DNA of 61,183 nucleotides from an uncultured Acidobacteriia bacterium (GTDB taxonomy: Bacteria > Acidobacteriota > Terriglobia > Bryobacterales > Bryobacteraceae): positions 1 to 61,183 of the forward strand of contig CAIKAS010000098.1 of assembly GCA_903825445.1 (NCBI GenBank), in the 5' to 3' direction. Positions within the stretch are counted from its first letter, which is position 1. Every line of letters begins with the position of its first letter. A program made the position numbers and the translations under genes. Shown here in pieces: positions 1 through 8,570 of this stretch. Under the pieces are notes generated by a model. That model made no database searches. It worked only from the letters and a program-made list of their open reading frames with translations, and was not told where the DNA came from.

Positions 1-72
1 CGCCGCTCTTCCGGCTTCCAGTTGTTTCACCGCACCGATGATCTTCTCCTCGGTGTGTCTCATCTTCTTCAT
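1..72 (-). CDS. IS3-family transposase OrfA, N-terminal fragment
   Basis: The first 24 codons of a gene that continues beyond the left edge are visible. They begin MKKMRHTEEKIIGAVKQLEA, which matches the start of IS3-family OrfA proteins (the Tnp helix-turn-helix DNA-binding protein that, with OrfB, makes the transposase). The start at 72 is supported by the purine-rich AAGGGAG about nine bases upstream on the minus strand. Only the first helix region can be judged, so the subgroup (IS51 or IS407-like) is uncertain and it cannot be known whether the element is intact. Confidence 0.75.
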   Translation of the reverse strand, partial: MKKMRHTEEKIIGAVKQLEAGRAA

Positions 73-130
73 CTCGAAAAGCTCCCTTCTGTTTTGGGAC
101 TTTTCAAATTATCTCTGGTTTAGTTTCCGG

Positions 131-152
131 GGAGCAGGTCAGGAGCAGGTCA
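131..152. repeat. Tandem 11-bp repeat at the IS3 terminus
   Basis: GGAGCAGGTCA occurs twice head to tail with no gap. One copy is the predicted terminal inverted-repeat sequence of the IS. The second could be a duplicated terminus or the remains of an earlier insertion at the same place. Confidence 0.7.
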
Positions 153-566
153 TGGCCACCATGCGATCTCCCGCGGAGATTTGATTTCCACCGCTAGTCC
201 GAAGGCTGAAGTTCCGCCGTCGAGCTGGATCCAGCAGGCATTGTCCCATTGCATTCGGCGGCGTTCCAAGAGCTTGTAATCATCCGGTAAAGGACAGCAA
301 TGACCGCTAGGCGGAGCGGTAGTTGCCAATGCCTTCCAAAAACCTGGGAGCAGACAAATTTGCTGCAGTCTCCTCCGCGCTTGTGGCTTTCTTTTGAAAA
401 TAAGGGGCAACTTAAGATCGGCAAACTCGGTGGCCGCCATACGACAATGGCGGAACCTTGTAACGCGGCACTCGCCGCTTGAAACCCTATTCCCCAAATC
501 ACTCCGCGAGCCGGATCTGACCGGCCGCGACCCGGGCGCGCAGCGATCACGTATGATTCAGTTGAT
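153..566. other. Gene-free stretch with one copy of a 120-bp dispersed repeat
   Basis: No reading frame here has a plausible start, ribosome-binding site or recognisable protein. The stretch lies between the IS3 end and the stop codon of the GT-C glycosyltransferase. Its only notable content is copy A of a repeat at 403-522, so it is probably the former upstream region of a gene displaced by the IS. Confidence 0.55.
403..522. repeat. Dispersed 120-bp repeat, copy A
   Basis: About 80% of bases, counted by eye, match 7398-7517 in the same orientation, with one compensated single-base indel pair. The best conserved parts are GGCAAACTC, CATACGAC, the small palindrome GCGGCACTCGCCGC and GAGCCGGATCTG. 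Function is unknown. Confidence 0.75.
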
Positions 567-2132
567 TTATTGAGCAACGCAATCGCGGCATTCAAAAATC
601 GCAGTGTTGCGGGTACTGGCGGCGCGGTTCAGCCAATGAGGAATATCGCCTGAGATCAGGCCGTGCAGAAAAGGTATGGAATCCTGAGGGGAAGTTGCAA
701 ACGATTTTTCTCCCGGGAAGACCACCAAATAATGCGCGGAAAACCGTTTCATCACGGCATGAAAAAAAGTGTCATCCATGCGATTACTGCTATCTTCGGG
801 TTCTATCACGGAGACGGTCGGCCGCTGAAGCAGATAGTGCATCGCCTGGCCATTAACTGACACGACGGCACTGGAAGGCGGCACGTGATCGAGCAGCCAC
901 TGGCGGGCCGAAACTCCGGACTCTACATGTTGTTGAAGATCCGCAGCGGCGATGAGATGCGGCGCCGGCGGCGGCGGGATGCTGAGGCTTCGGCTTTGGA
1001 CCGCCACCACCGACAGCGCCATGGCCGCAACCGACAAGACCTGCCGGCGTGTCGCGGGGATGGAGAATACGGCGGCGAGGCCAGCGAGCACTACCGGATA
1101 AAGCGGCACGATGTAACGGTTCAGGGACCAGGCAATTGTAGTCAACGCCGTCTCCATAATGCCGGCTGTGTACGCGGCAACAAGAATACCTGACCACACG
1201 ACCGCCGCAGAATTAAAGTCAGAGCGCCATTGGACTTTCCACCACGCGCTGCACGCGGCCACGAGAGCGAGGGCAAACAAAACCGTCCAGAAGTCGATGC
1301 CCGCCGGGGCGCGATCGCCGAAGACGAGGTGATAGACCGCTTTAGCCGTCTCCGTCAATACGAACCGCAGGCTGTGGCCGCCTCCGGATGTAAATCCACC
1401 CCGCCAGGATCCGGCCTCGAGAATATTCCGGACCAGCACCGTCGCAACGAGTAGGCCCTCTATCGCCAGGGCGCCGCAAGCGTAAAACCGGGTCTTGGGG
1501 CTGCGCCAGGCTCTCCAGACGATGTACAACGCGGCGACAAACAAGAGAAACAGGCCGGCATAACGCAGCCAAAACGCCGAGCCTGCGACTGCACCCAGCG
1601 CGAGCAGAAAAACGGGTCGGTGTTCATCTTCGCGTGAATCCCGCGCCATTAGAGCACAGATGCCCGCGAGCGCGGCAGTAAACATCGAATCGGTACCGAC
1701 GGAGGCGGCGTATGTAAGGGCCGCCTCGTGAAAAATCCAAAGCGGGCTCAGCAATGCGACCACGACTGGTTTGGCTCGCAGCGTGAGCGCAAGCTCCCAA
1801 ATCAACCATATGGTCAAAAGGAATCCTGTGGCGGAGACAATGTATCCAGCCCCTTCCGGAGTTGCGCCGGCGCGCGAGATAGCAGCGATGAGGAGCGGAT
1901 AGCCCGGTGCGAAGTGTGTGAATGGAACAGGCATCCGACCCATCGTCACCTGTTCATCGAAGTGGGCGATCTCCACGCACAAGCACTTGCCAGCGGCAAA
2001 ATGTGAGGCGGCATCGAGGTACTGATAGCCATCGTTACTGAGAAGGGGTGCGTCCTGCCAACGATACGAAAGCACGAGCGCTGCAATGCCCGCCAGAAGG
2101 TACACGCCGATCCATCGATTGCGATTCATCAT
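567..2132 (-). CDS. GT-C-type membrane glycosyltransferase (ArnT/PMT_2-like)
   Basis: Predicted integral membrane protein of 521 residues. It has an N-terminal membrane helix, a luminal loop carrying SNDGYQYLD (an acidic residue after the first helix is typical of GT-C enzymes), then about ten further hydrophobic segments and a soluble C-terminal tail. Members of this fold move sugars from polyprenyl-phosphate donors onto lipid, protein or polysaccharide at the outer face of the inner membrane. The two adjacent ATGs at 2132/2129 are preferred over a start 72 bases further upstream, because the added residues are polar and the membrane helix begins immediately after the ATGs. The gene is divergent from the TylF-type methyltransferase. 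Its substrate cannot be told from sequence. Confidence 0.7.
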   Translation of the reverse strand: MMNRNRWIGVYLLAGIAALVLSYRWQDAPLLSNDGYQYLDAASHFAAGKCLCVEIAHFDEQVTMGRMPVPFTHFAPGYPLLIAAISRAGATPEGAGYIVSATGFLLTIWLIWELALTLRAKPVVVALLSPLWIFHEAALTYAASVGTDSMFTAALAGICALMARDSREDEHRPVFLLALGAVAGSAFWLRYAGLFLLFVAALYIVWRAWRSPKTRFYACGALAIEGLLVATVLVRNILEAGSWRGGFTSGGGHSLRFVLTETAKAVYHLVFGDRAPAGIDFWTVLFALALVAACSAWWKVQWRSDFNSAAVVWSGILVAAYTAGIMETALTTIAWSLNRYIVPLYPVVLAGLAAVFSIPATRRQVLSVAAMALSVVAVQSRSLSIPPPPAPHLIAAADLQQHVESGVSARQWLLDHVPPSSAVVSVNGQAMHYLLQRPTVSVIEPEDSSNRMDDTFFHAVMKRFSAHYLVVFPGEKSFATSPQDSIPFLHGLISGDIPHWLNRAASTRNTAIFECRDCVAQ

Positions 2133-2272
2133 GATTTTAGTCGCCCTTTGTCTTGCAGCGTCTGGCTGATATCTTCCCACATGATTTCGTACCTTGCTTG
2201 TCACATCGTCCCGGAGATACCGACAGGCCGAGGTGGTTTCGGAGCATTGAGGGAATCTGGAGGACCGACCCG

Positions 2273-2301
2273 TTGGACTCGATTTGGATGAGACGCATAC
2301 T
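2273..2301 (+). promoter_or_regulatory. Candidate sigma-70-type promoter for the TylF-type gene
   Basis: TTGGAC (2273-2278) and CATACT (2296-2301) are separated by exactly 17 bases and lie 11 bases before the ATG at 2313. The transcript would then have almost no leader, which fits the absence of a clear ribosome-binding site. This is pattern matching only. Confidence 0.35.
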
Positions 2302-2312
2302 ATACTTCTTAG

Positions 2313-2984
2313 ATGGCGTTTACGGATTGGCGAGCACTACGCGAAGTTCCGGTGGCTTTTGCCCGCGCGGGCATGATGTTAATCAAGTACTGGGACTCCG
2401 AGAGGCGCCGCAAACGACTCAAGCTTTTGCTTGACATTCGCTCCCATCGGGACATGCTCATGCTTCCCGGTGAAGCTTGCCAAATCATGAGCGCGATTGA
2501 GGCCGTTAAGAAAATCCCGGGAGACATGGCCGAACTCGGTGTCGCCAGCGGGGCATCCGCCATGATGATTTCGTCATGTTCGCCCGAGCGAACCCTTCAT
2601 CTTTTCGATACTTTTGAAGGTCTTCCCAAGCCGTCCGGGAAGGACAGCCCGCGCTTCAAGCAACATCAATACGCGTATCTCCTGGAGGAAGTTCAGCAAT
2701 ATCTGAAAGGTGCCAAAGTGCGCTTCTACAAGGGGTTTTTCCCGGACACGGCAGTCGGGATTTCCGACACGAGGTTCGCGTTCGTACACCTCGATGCCGA
2801 TCTTTACGAAGCCACCAAAGCGGGACTGGAATGGTTCTATCCGCGGCTAAACAGGGGCGGAATGCTCATTTGCCACGACATTGACTCGCCCGGGGTGAGC
2901 CGGGCGTTTGAAGAATTCTTCGAAGATAAGCCCGAACCGTATTTCGATTTTATCGGTTATCAGTGCGGCTTTGTGAAGATGTAG
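2313..2984 (+). CDS. TylF/MycF-like O-methyltransferase
   Basis: A 223-residue class I SAM-dependent methyltransferase. The SAM-binding motif I is MAELGVASGASAMMI (about residues 70-84). It is followed by LFDTFEGLP, by FVHLDADLYEATKAGLEWFYPRL, which carries the acidic residues that in this family bind a divalent metal, and by GGMLICHDID. Family members O-methylate sugars in antibiotic or polysaccharide biosynthesis, and the setting suggests decoration of a surface glycan. It is monocistronic and divergent from the GT-C gene. Length matches the family. Confidence 0.8.
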   Translation: MAFTDWRALREVPVAFARAGMMLIKYWDSERRRKRLKLLLDIRSHRDMLMLPGEACQIMSAIEAVKKIPGDMAELGVASGASAMMISSCSPERTLHLFDTFEGLPKPSGKDSPRFKQHQYAYLLEEVQQYLKGAKVRFYKGFFPDTAVGISDTRFAFVHLDADLYEATKAGLEWFYPRLNRGGMLICHDIDSPGVSRAFEEFFEDKPEPYFDFIGYQCGFVKM

Positions 2985-3066
2985 CCCGGCATGCGCCCTC
3001 TGGCACGGTGCGGTTGCAGGATCGTGTCATAACGTCTCAGCCCGGCGTCCTCGTTAAATATCCGTT

Positions 3067-3789
3067 TTAGGAAACAAACCGATATTTCAGCAACGTCCAT
3101 ACAGCGATAAAACCGTCCGACGGCTTAATTTTCTTGCCTTCGGCTTTGGAGCGTGGATAGTATCTCACCGGCACCTCGCGAATGCGCAGACCTTGCCGGA
3201 TGAGTTTCGCCGTGATTTCATGGTCGGTCTCAAAGCCGCTCGTGCGGAGCTTCATCGCTTTCATTACGGGCGCCGGATACAGCTTATAGGCGGTCAGTGT
3301 GTCAGTAATCCAACGGCCATAGACCAGCGCGGTCCAGAACGTGAGCAGGACACCGGCGGCCCACGGTCCGAAACGTTGTGCCGGATGCCTGCCGGGAAAG
3401 AGAGTCCAGCCCTGGCGCTCCTTCACCTGTCCCAGAGTCCTGCTCCCGTAAACGACGTCAGATTCTTTAAGTTTCGCCAGAAGCGCGAGGTAATCGCGGG
3501 GGTCGTATTCAAGATCGGCGTCCTGAATCAATATGTAATCGCCGGTGGCCTCGCGGATTCCGCGTTGCACAGCCTTGCCCTTTCCCTGATTGGGAACCTG
3601 GTTGAAGCAAAGCACACGGCCGAAAGTACGGACAACCTCCTCCGTGTTATCTTTCGAGCCGTCGTTTACGACGATGATCTCTTTCTCGAATCCCAGGTCC
3701 TCACAAGGGACGTTGAGAATACGCTCCAACAGCGTGCCGATGGACGCACCCTCATTGTATGAGGGAATTACTATCGATAGCAGCGGCAT
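3067..3789 (-). CDS. Family 2 glycosyltransferase, dolichol/polyprenyl-phosphate mannose synthase type
   Basis: A 240-residue GT-A enzyme that begins LLSIVIPSYNEGASIGTLLE. It has VNDGSKDNTEE and the metal-binding QDADLEYD motif near residue 95, and the C-terminal GKKIKPSDG segment common in DPM1-like enzymes. Such enzymes transfer a sugar from a nucleotide donor to a polyprenyl phosphate, which GT-C enzymes such as the one at 567-2132 then use. It is the last gene of a three-gene minus-strand operon and lies only nine bases after the CofD-GT2 gene. It is clearly paralogous to the GT2 half of that protein, and here the DxD motif is intact. Confidence 0.85.
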   Translation of the reverse strand: MPLLSIVIPSYNEGASIGTLLERILNVPCEDLGFEKEIIVVNDGSKDNTEEVVRTFGRVLCFNQVPNQGKGKAVQRGIREATGDYILIQDADLEYDPRDYLALLAKLKESDVVYGSRTLGQVKERQGWTLFPGRHPAQRFGPWAAGVLLTFWTALVYGRWITDTLTAYKLYPAPVMKAMKLRTSGFETDHEITAKLIRQGLRIREVPVRYYPRSKAEGKKIKPSDGFIAVWTLLKYRFVS

Positions 3790-3798
3790 GAATCGGGT

Positions 3799-5853
3799 CT
3801 ATCCCTTCACCCGATAGCGGATCAGCGCCATGAGGGCACCCCATCCGTCGGATGACCGGATTTTCTTTCCTGCAGCGCGGGTTCGCGGCCTGTAATCCAG
3901 TGGCACCTCGAGAAAATACTCGCGGCGCCGTGATAGCTTGGCGACAATTTCGGTTTCCAGATCGATCCCGTCGGACTGTAAATTCAGCGATCGCAAGAGT
4001 GCGGCGTCGTAACCCTTTACGCTGCTGAGAACGTCGGACACATACCGATTATACAAAAGCAGCGTCGTGACGCTCAGCAATATGCCTCCATATTTGCTTA
4101 CCAGATACAGTGCGCGGTCGTTCTGATAGATGCGCTTGAGGGTGCCGGACAGGTCCGTGCATTTTACGGCGCGGGTGCCGAAAACGGCGCGGAAACCGGA
4201 ACTGACCAGCGATGTCACGATCCCCGACAAATCTGCCACGCGATATTCATTGTCTCCGGGAAAAAACACGATGAGATTTCCGCGGGCTTTCTCGATTCCC
4301 AGGCGCATTGCGGCGCCGCGTCCCAGCCGCCGCGGGAGGCTGAATACCTTGACATTGCGCACGCCGCGCGCCTTATCCGCAGTGTCGTCAGAGGATCCGC
4401 CGTCGACGACAATTACTTCCTTGTTAAGACCGAACGATTGAAAATCGAGTGCGGTCAGGGCCTTCAACACGCCTTCGATCGTAGCCGCCTCGTTGACCAC
4501 GGGTACTATGAACGACACCATGTGATGCACCTGTGCGAGTTCGACGTCAATACGCGATTGCACAATCTGGCGAAGCTCGTCCAGCACATAACCACCGGCA
4601 TGACGGCCTTCCTTTCCTTCCCAGTCGCGCACCTTCACGGTTTCGAGCGGAAAAGAGAAGCGCGACTTGTCAAACGGAATGTACTTGGCCTGACTGAGCG
4701 TCGTCTGATCTGCGCCTTGCACGAAAAACTGGGAGACAACGTCGCGCCATTCGACACCAATCTCACCCTTACGACTCATCGCGTCCAAAAGCTTGCGGGC
4801 CAGATCGCTGGCATCTTCCTCCTGAATGTCAAAATCGCGGTGGATATTCCCAATGAAAACCTTGTCGGCTTTAGTATTGAGCGCGATCTTCTCGGCCAGA
4901 CCCGCAGTCATGTAGGAAGGAAACAGCGAGGAATGCTGAGTGCCGGGTCCGTAAATGATGACATCTGCCTGCTCAATTGCCGCCGCCGCTCGCGGATCTA
5001 ATTGCGGCACGCGATGCGCCTGGCGCAGTATGCTATCCCAGCCCTCAGGGGGAGGATTCGCGCCGCAGATGGATTTCCGGTAAATCGTCTCGTCGAGAAG
5101 AAACAATTCGCTGATCCGGGCCGGATCCTGCGCTGCAACGATGTCCGCCTCATTGAGTAAATACGATCCGTTCGCTTTGGCTGCGGCCAGGAAGAGGTTC
5201 TCGCCCGATGTGACGTTCAGCAGAATACCGGGCGGGAAATTGTGAAATACGCTGAACGCATCGATTGCCGCGTTAAAATCCTGATCTTGTTCGAGATAGC
5301 AGCCGGCGAATAACAAATTGCCGAGTGCGCAGTCGGTAAAATCGAAGGTGAAGCCCTGGCGTTCCCTCTCGTGAAAATACGCTATAAACCGCCGCAGGAA
5401 AGAGTTCAAATCCTGCATCTGCCAATACGCAAGCAAGGGGAATGAGGCGCGGAGCGGTTCCGGGAGAGATTTGTAGTCGCCGTTAACGATGAGGTCAATC
5501 AAATTGAGCGCTTCGTCGCGAGGGATGCCGATGCGCAGCCGGTAATCGGAAACCTGCTTCAATCCCAACTGGCTGCGTTCGCCCAGCGGCATCAAACGGT
5601 TCAGATTCTTGCGGACATCCGAGGGCCCAAGCATTCCAGGAATAAACGCGCGGAGGCGTCCGGTGGAGTGCCCATCGTCGTAGGCATTGATAAGAATCTT
5701 GAGTGAGATTTGGGCGTGGCGACGCAGCGTTCCCGTAATCTCAGAGGTTCCACTTCCTCCTGAAAACAAGACCACATTGATTTGTGACGGAGACACTCGA
5801 CCAGTGGCAGGAGTATCGCCGATACCGGGAAAAGTCTCAGATTCGGACGCCAC
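3799..5853 (-). CDS. Fusion of a CofD/YvcK-like domain with a family 2 glycosyltransferase domain
   Basis: A 684-residue two-domain protein. Residues about 24-440 have the CofD/YvcK fold signatures: NVVLFSGGSGTSEI, NAYDDGHSTGRLR, LGPSDVRKNL and, later, VIIYGPGTQHSSLFPS. CofD transfers a phospho-lactyl group in coenzyme F420 synthesis; YvcK binds UDP-GlcNAc and regulates carbon flow to the envelope. Residues about 445-684 are a GT2 domain (VSFIVPVVNEAATIE, VVDGGSSDDTAD) resembling the next gene, but the DxD position reads PGDNEY, so the first aspartate is missing. The GTG start at 5853 follows GAGGAG and lies 17 bases inside the upstream gene, implying translational coupling. Whether the CofD half is catalytic or a nucleotide-sugar sensor is unknown. 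Confidence 0.8.
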   Translation of the reverse strand: MASESETFPGIGDTPATGRVSPSQINVVLFSGGSGTSEITGTLRRHAQISLKILINAYDDGHSTGRLRAFIPGMLGPSDVRKNLNRLMPLGERSQLGLKQVSDYRLRIGIPRDEALNLIDLIVNGDYKSLPEPLRASFPLLAYWQMQDLNSFLRRFIAYFHERERQGFTFDFTDCALGNLLFAGCYLEQDQDFNAAIDAFSVFHNFPPGILLNVTSGENLFLAAAKANGSYLLNEADIVAAQDPARISELFLLDETIYRKSICGANPPPEGWDSILRQAHRVPQLDPRAAAAIEQADVIIYGPGTQHSSLFPSYMTAGLAEKIALNTKADKVFIGNIHRDFDIQEEDASDLARKLLDAMSRKGEIGVEWRDVVSQFFVQGADQTTLSQAKYIPFDKSRFSFPLETVKVRDWEGKEGRHAGGYVLDELRQIVQSRIDVELAQVHHMVSFIVPVVNEAATIEGVLKALTALDFQSFGLNKEVIVVDGGSSDDTADKARGVRNVKVFSLPRRLGRGAAMRLGIEKARGNLIVFFPGDNEYRVADLSGIVTSLVSSGFRAVFGTRAVKCTDLSGTLKRIYQNDRALYLVSKYGGILLSVTTLLLYNRYVSDVLSSVKGYDAALLRSLNLQSDGIDLETEIVAKLSRRREYFLEVPLDYRPRTRAAGKKIRSSDGWGALMALIRYRVKG

Positions 5854-7270
5854 TCGCTCTCCTCAGGAAACCTTCGGCGGTAGAGGCATCCTGGACACAG
5901 TTCACGCCAATGGCCTCCTCTTGCGAAACCACGCGCGGGGTGAGGACCAGATCCAGGGAAGCGGCCAGAGGTATCACCGGTAAAAGGTTAAATTCGCGAG
6001 TGGCGACGCCACTGCCCACTTTCGACAGTCGCATGTTCTCAAGCCATTCGCTCAACCTGGTCGGGTTGAAACAGAAAAAACCAACATCGCTTTCGCCCTC
6101 GGTCGGCATCGCGTCTCCCTCCCGTTTCTGGCGAACGCCCATAAGCTGTCCAGAAACGTCTCTTTCAAAATGGATGTATGGCTCGCGCCGCAATACGGTT
6201 GGAAACGTGACGCCCGGATGCAGCGGACCCTGGTGCAGACGAAGGCAGGTTTCAACCGATTCAGGGCGGAGCGCCACCTGATCTCCCCACACGACAGCCA
6301 TATGAGCGGTTTGCACGCGCGGTAGTGCCAAACCCACCGCGTCCCCCATGCCTGTGGGCTCCTGCTGAATAACAACTTCGAAGCGCCCGGGGATGCGGGA
6401 CTCCAGTTCCGCGGACACGTCCGCGCTTCCATGGGGAGACAAAACGAAGACAAAACGGTGGCAGCACGGGCTCAGGTAGTCGAGTAGCCAATCGAGGATT
6501 GGTCGTCCGCATACCGGGTACAGAATTTTGGGGCGATGAAACCCCAACCGCGAACCGTTTCCGGCCGCGGGAATAACCGCGGTCCACCTTTCAATATCGA
6601 TCACCGGAGTTCCTGAGGAAAACCGGGCCGCCATCTCCACCAGGGTCGACGCGATCGATTGGGCGCCAGCTGCTTGCAACTCCGCAGCCGAACTCGTTCC
6701 AGGTATACCAACCGTCATCGCACCAGCTGCACGGGCCGCCTTAACTCCTGAAATCGCATCTTCCACGACCAAACACTCTGCGGGATTTAGTCCCATTCGT
6801 TTGGCCGACCGGAGATAAATTTCCGGGGCGGGCTTTGCATCCACAACATCCTCGGCGGTCAGAATCGAGCGGAACAAAGATGCCGATCCCGTAACGCGAA
6901 GAAACGCCTCAACGCTTGCCCGTGAACCCGAGCTTGCTAGGGCCAGAGGAAACCTGGACGCCAATTCTGCGAGAACCCTCTCACATCCCGGGGTGATTGG
7001 CCTCCGCTGTTCGAACAACTGTGAGGCGAGTCTACTCTTGTCGCGCGCGGCCTGAGCGATGACCTCCGGCGGCTCATTAAGCCCGTGACTCGCGAATACT
7101 TCCTGAATAACGTCAGTCGTGCGGCGGCCGGCGTAACTCGGATAATGGAACTGCGAGATACCGAAGCGGCAAAAGATCTGATCGAAAGTCTCCCTGTGGC
7201 AGCTCGTGGAGTCCACCAGGACCCCGTCAAGGTCGAAGATAATTCCTCGAAGATTTTGAAAATCGACCAT
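5837..7270 (-). CDS. Fusion of a HAD-superfamily phosphatase with a sugar nucleotidyltransferase
   Basis: A 477-residue bifunctional protein. Residues 8-215 are a HAD hydrolase of the beta-phosphoglucomutase subgroup: FDLDGVLVDS with the nucleophile D13 and acid D15, LASSGSRASVEAF, and CLVVEDAISGVKAARAAGA. From about residue 227 there is a GlmU-type NTP-transferase domain (TAVIPAAGNGSRLGFHRPK with the donor-binding loop and lysine, later VVWGDQVAL). The pair could dephosphorylate and activate a sugar phosphate. The ATG at 7270 directly precedes the HAD domain; the 74 upstream in-frame codons overlap a non-coding repeat and are unlikely to be translated. First gene of the operon with the CofD-GT2 and GT2 genes. 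Confidence 0.75.
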   Translation of the reverse strand: MVDFQNLRGIIFDLDGVLVDSTSCHRETFDQIFCRFGISQFHYPSYAGRRTTDVIQEVFASHGLNEPPEVIAQAARDKSRLASQLFEQRRPITPGCERVLAELASRFPLALASSGSRASVEAFLRVTGSASLFRSILTAEDVVDAKPAPEIYLRSAKRMGLNPAECLVVEDAISGVKAARAAGAMTVGIPGTSSAAELQAAGAQSIASTLVEMAARFSSGTPVIDIERWTAVIPAAGNGSRLGFHRPKILYPVCGRPILDWLLDYLSPCCHRFVFVLSPHGSADVSAELESRIPGRFEVVIQQEPTGMGDAVGLALPRVQTAHMAVVWGDQVALRPESVETCLRLHQGPLHPGVTFPTVLRREPYIHFERDVSGQLMGVRQKREGDAMPTEGESDVGFFCFNPTRLSEWLENMRLSKVGSGVATREFNLLPVIPLAASLDLVLTPRVVSQEEAIGVNCVQDASTAEGFLRRASGVRI

Positions 7271-7397
7271 CTTGTCCAAGGTAACACCTACTGGGGGATT
7301 ATGACCTGGCAGGCCGTGGTCAAAGTGGCTCTGGTGCAAATCGTGAATGGAGGGATGATGAGGAACGCGGCGATTCAACCCCATCGAGAGTGCATTC

Positions 7398-7517
7398 AAG
7401 GGCAATTCAAGATAGGCAAACTCTGGGGTTGTCATACGACGATAGCGGAACTGTGGAAACGCGGCACTCGCCGCTTTAATCTCTATTCCCAAATTAGTCC
7501 GTGAGCCGGATCTGGCC
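7398..7517. repeat. Dispersed 120-bp repeat, copy B
   Basis: Second copy of the element at 403-522. It lies in the divergent intergenic region between the HAD-nucleotidyltransferase operon (minus) and the FkbM gene (plus), ending 59 bases before the latter. This position suits a shared regulatory element, but the sequence does not match a regulator site known to me. Confidence 0.7.
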
Positions 7518-7576
7518 TATCTCACCGTGCGCTCGAGCTTGCACCGGAGCCGTCCATTGCTCAAGGGTTGTAATAT

Positions 7577-8374
7577 ATGTGGGAGAACATGAGTTATTAC
7601 ACTAAAGAGTTTTCGCTGTTCCACCGTCTTACCAGCCATATCAGCAAATCGCTTAACTTTTCCTACACAAGCCGCAGGGGTCTTGCAAAAGGACTCAAAC
7701 GCAGGGGTGGCCTCGGCTTTCTGCCCGGTGGAGCGTCTAGCGCTGAGGACGAATTCTTGAAGACTCTTGATCTCAGGGGAAAGACCGTTTTCGATGTTGG
7801 TGGATTTGTGGGCCTGATGACGATCTTTTTTGCAAGCCGCGCCGCCCGCGTAGTTACCTATGAGCCCCTTCCGGTTTCGAGATCGAAGATCCTGGACAAC
7901 GTCAAGCTCAATCGTTTTGACAACGTCAACCTGCGCGATGTAGCGGTCGGAGCCGAGCCGGGCGAACTGAAAATCGTCTACGACGACCTCATGTCGGGCG
8001 GGGCCAGCGGCGATCCCGAAATCGGAGCTGAACTCACCGGCAGCGCTGCCACCCCAAAATCCTGTGTCGTGCCCGTGACGACGATTGACCTGGAAATCGA
8101 GGCGGGGCAGCCCGTTCCGGATTTAGTGAAGATCGACGTGGAAGGGATGGAGTACTCCGTGCTTTGCGGAATGCGTAAACTGCTTGCGTCCCGCAAGCCA
8201 TGGTTGTACGTAGAGCTGCACGGAACGACTCCCCTGGACAAGCAGAAGAACGCACAAGACGTCATCAGGACGATGCGTGAGGGGGGCTATGAGCTTTACG
8301 ACGTCGAAAATGCCCGCATCATAGACCCGGCCGAGCCCATCTCTGGGAATGTTCGGCATGTGTTCGGGAAGTAA
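7577..8374 (+). CDS. FkbM-family methyltransferase
   Basis: A 265-residue SAM-dependent methyltransferase with FkbM signatures: KTVFDVGGFVGLMTIFFA (motif I, about residues 71-88), VVTYEPLPVSR, and the family-defining LVKIDVEGMEYSVLCGM near residue 190, followed by KPWLYVELHG. FkbM enzymes O-methylate hydroxyls of polyketides and, in polysaccharide loci, sugars. The ATG at 7577 has AAGGG nine bases upstream. A second ATG at 7589 follows GGGAG too closely to be preferred. It is divergent from the HAD-nucleotidyltransferase operon and followed by about 200 bases without a gene. Confidence 0.8.
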   Translation: MWENMSYYTKEFSLFHRLTSHISKSLNFSYTSRRGLAKGLKRRGGLGFLPGGASSAEDEFLKTLDLRGKTVFDVGGFVGLMTIFFASRAARVVTYEPLPVSRSKILDNVKLNRFDNVNLRDVAVGAEPGELKIVYDDLMSGGASGDPEIGAELTGSAATPKSCVVPVTTIDLEIEAGQPVPDLVKIDVEGMEYSVLCGMRKLLASRKPWLYVELHGTTPLDKQKNAQDVIRTMREGGYELYDVENARIIDPAEPISGNVRHVFGK

Positions 8375-8570
8375 CTGAGCCGATATAATCCGGCGGACCG
8401 CCCGCGCCTCGGCACGTATCGAGGCTGTTTTCGATGCAGCGTGACTTCTCATCGAAGTTCGCCAACGACCAGCGGAATGGCAACACGTCGCCGCTGCCTT
8501 ACAAAAACAGGATGCGCGTTGCCGTTGGCCCCCGCTTCTGAACCAGCGAGCGGGAGGCGAACGGCTGAAT

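Larger units (their letters stand above)
1..152 (-). mobile_element. End of an IS3-family insertion sequence, cut by the window edge
   Basis: The sequence outside the OrfA start forms the expected short untranslated end of an IS3-type element. On the minus strand the end reads TGACCTGCTCCCCGG, beginning with the TG typical of IS3-family termini. The outer boundary is ambiguous because the last 11 bases occur twice in tandem (131-141 and 142-152), so the terminus is at 141 or 152. The other end is outside the window. Confidence 0.6.

Noticed and set aside
150..595. Two overlapping minus-strand frames between the IS3 end and the GT-C gene
   Set aside because: No ribosome-binding site or domain; they partly translate the 120-bp repeat, whose other copy lies in an intergenic region and carries a compensated indel.
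7271..7492. 74-codon N-terminal extension of the HAD-nucleotidyltransferase
   Set aside because: The HAD domain starts directly at the ATG at 7270, and the extension translates the dispersed repeat.
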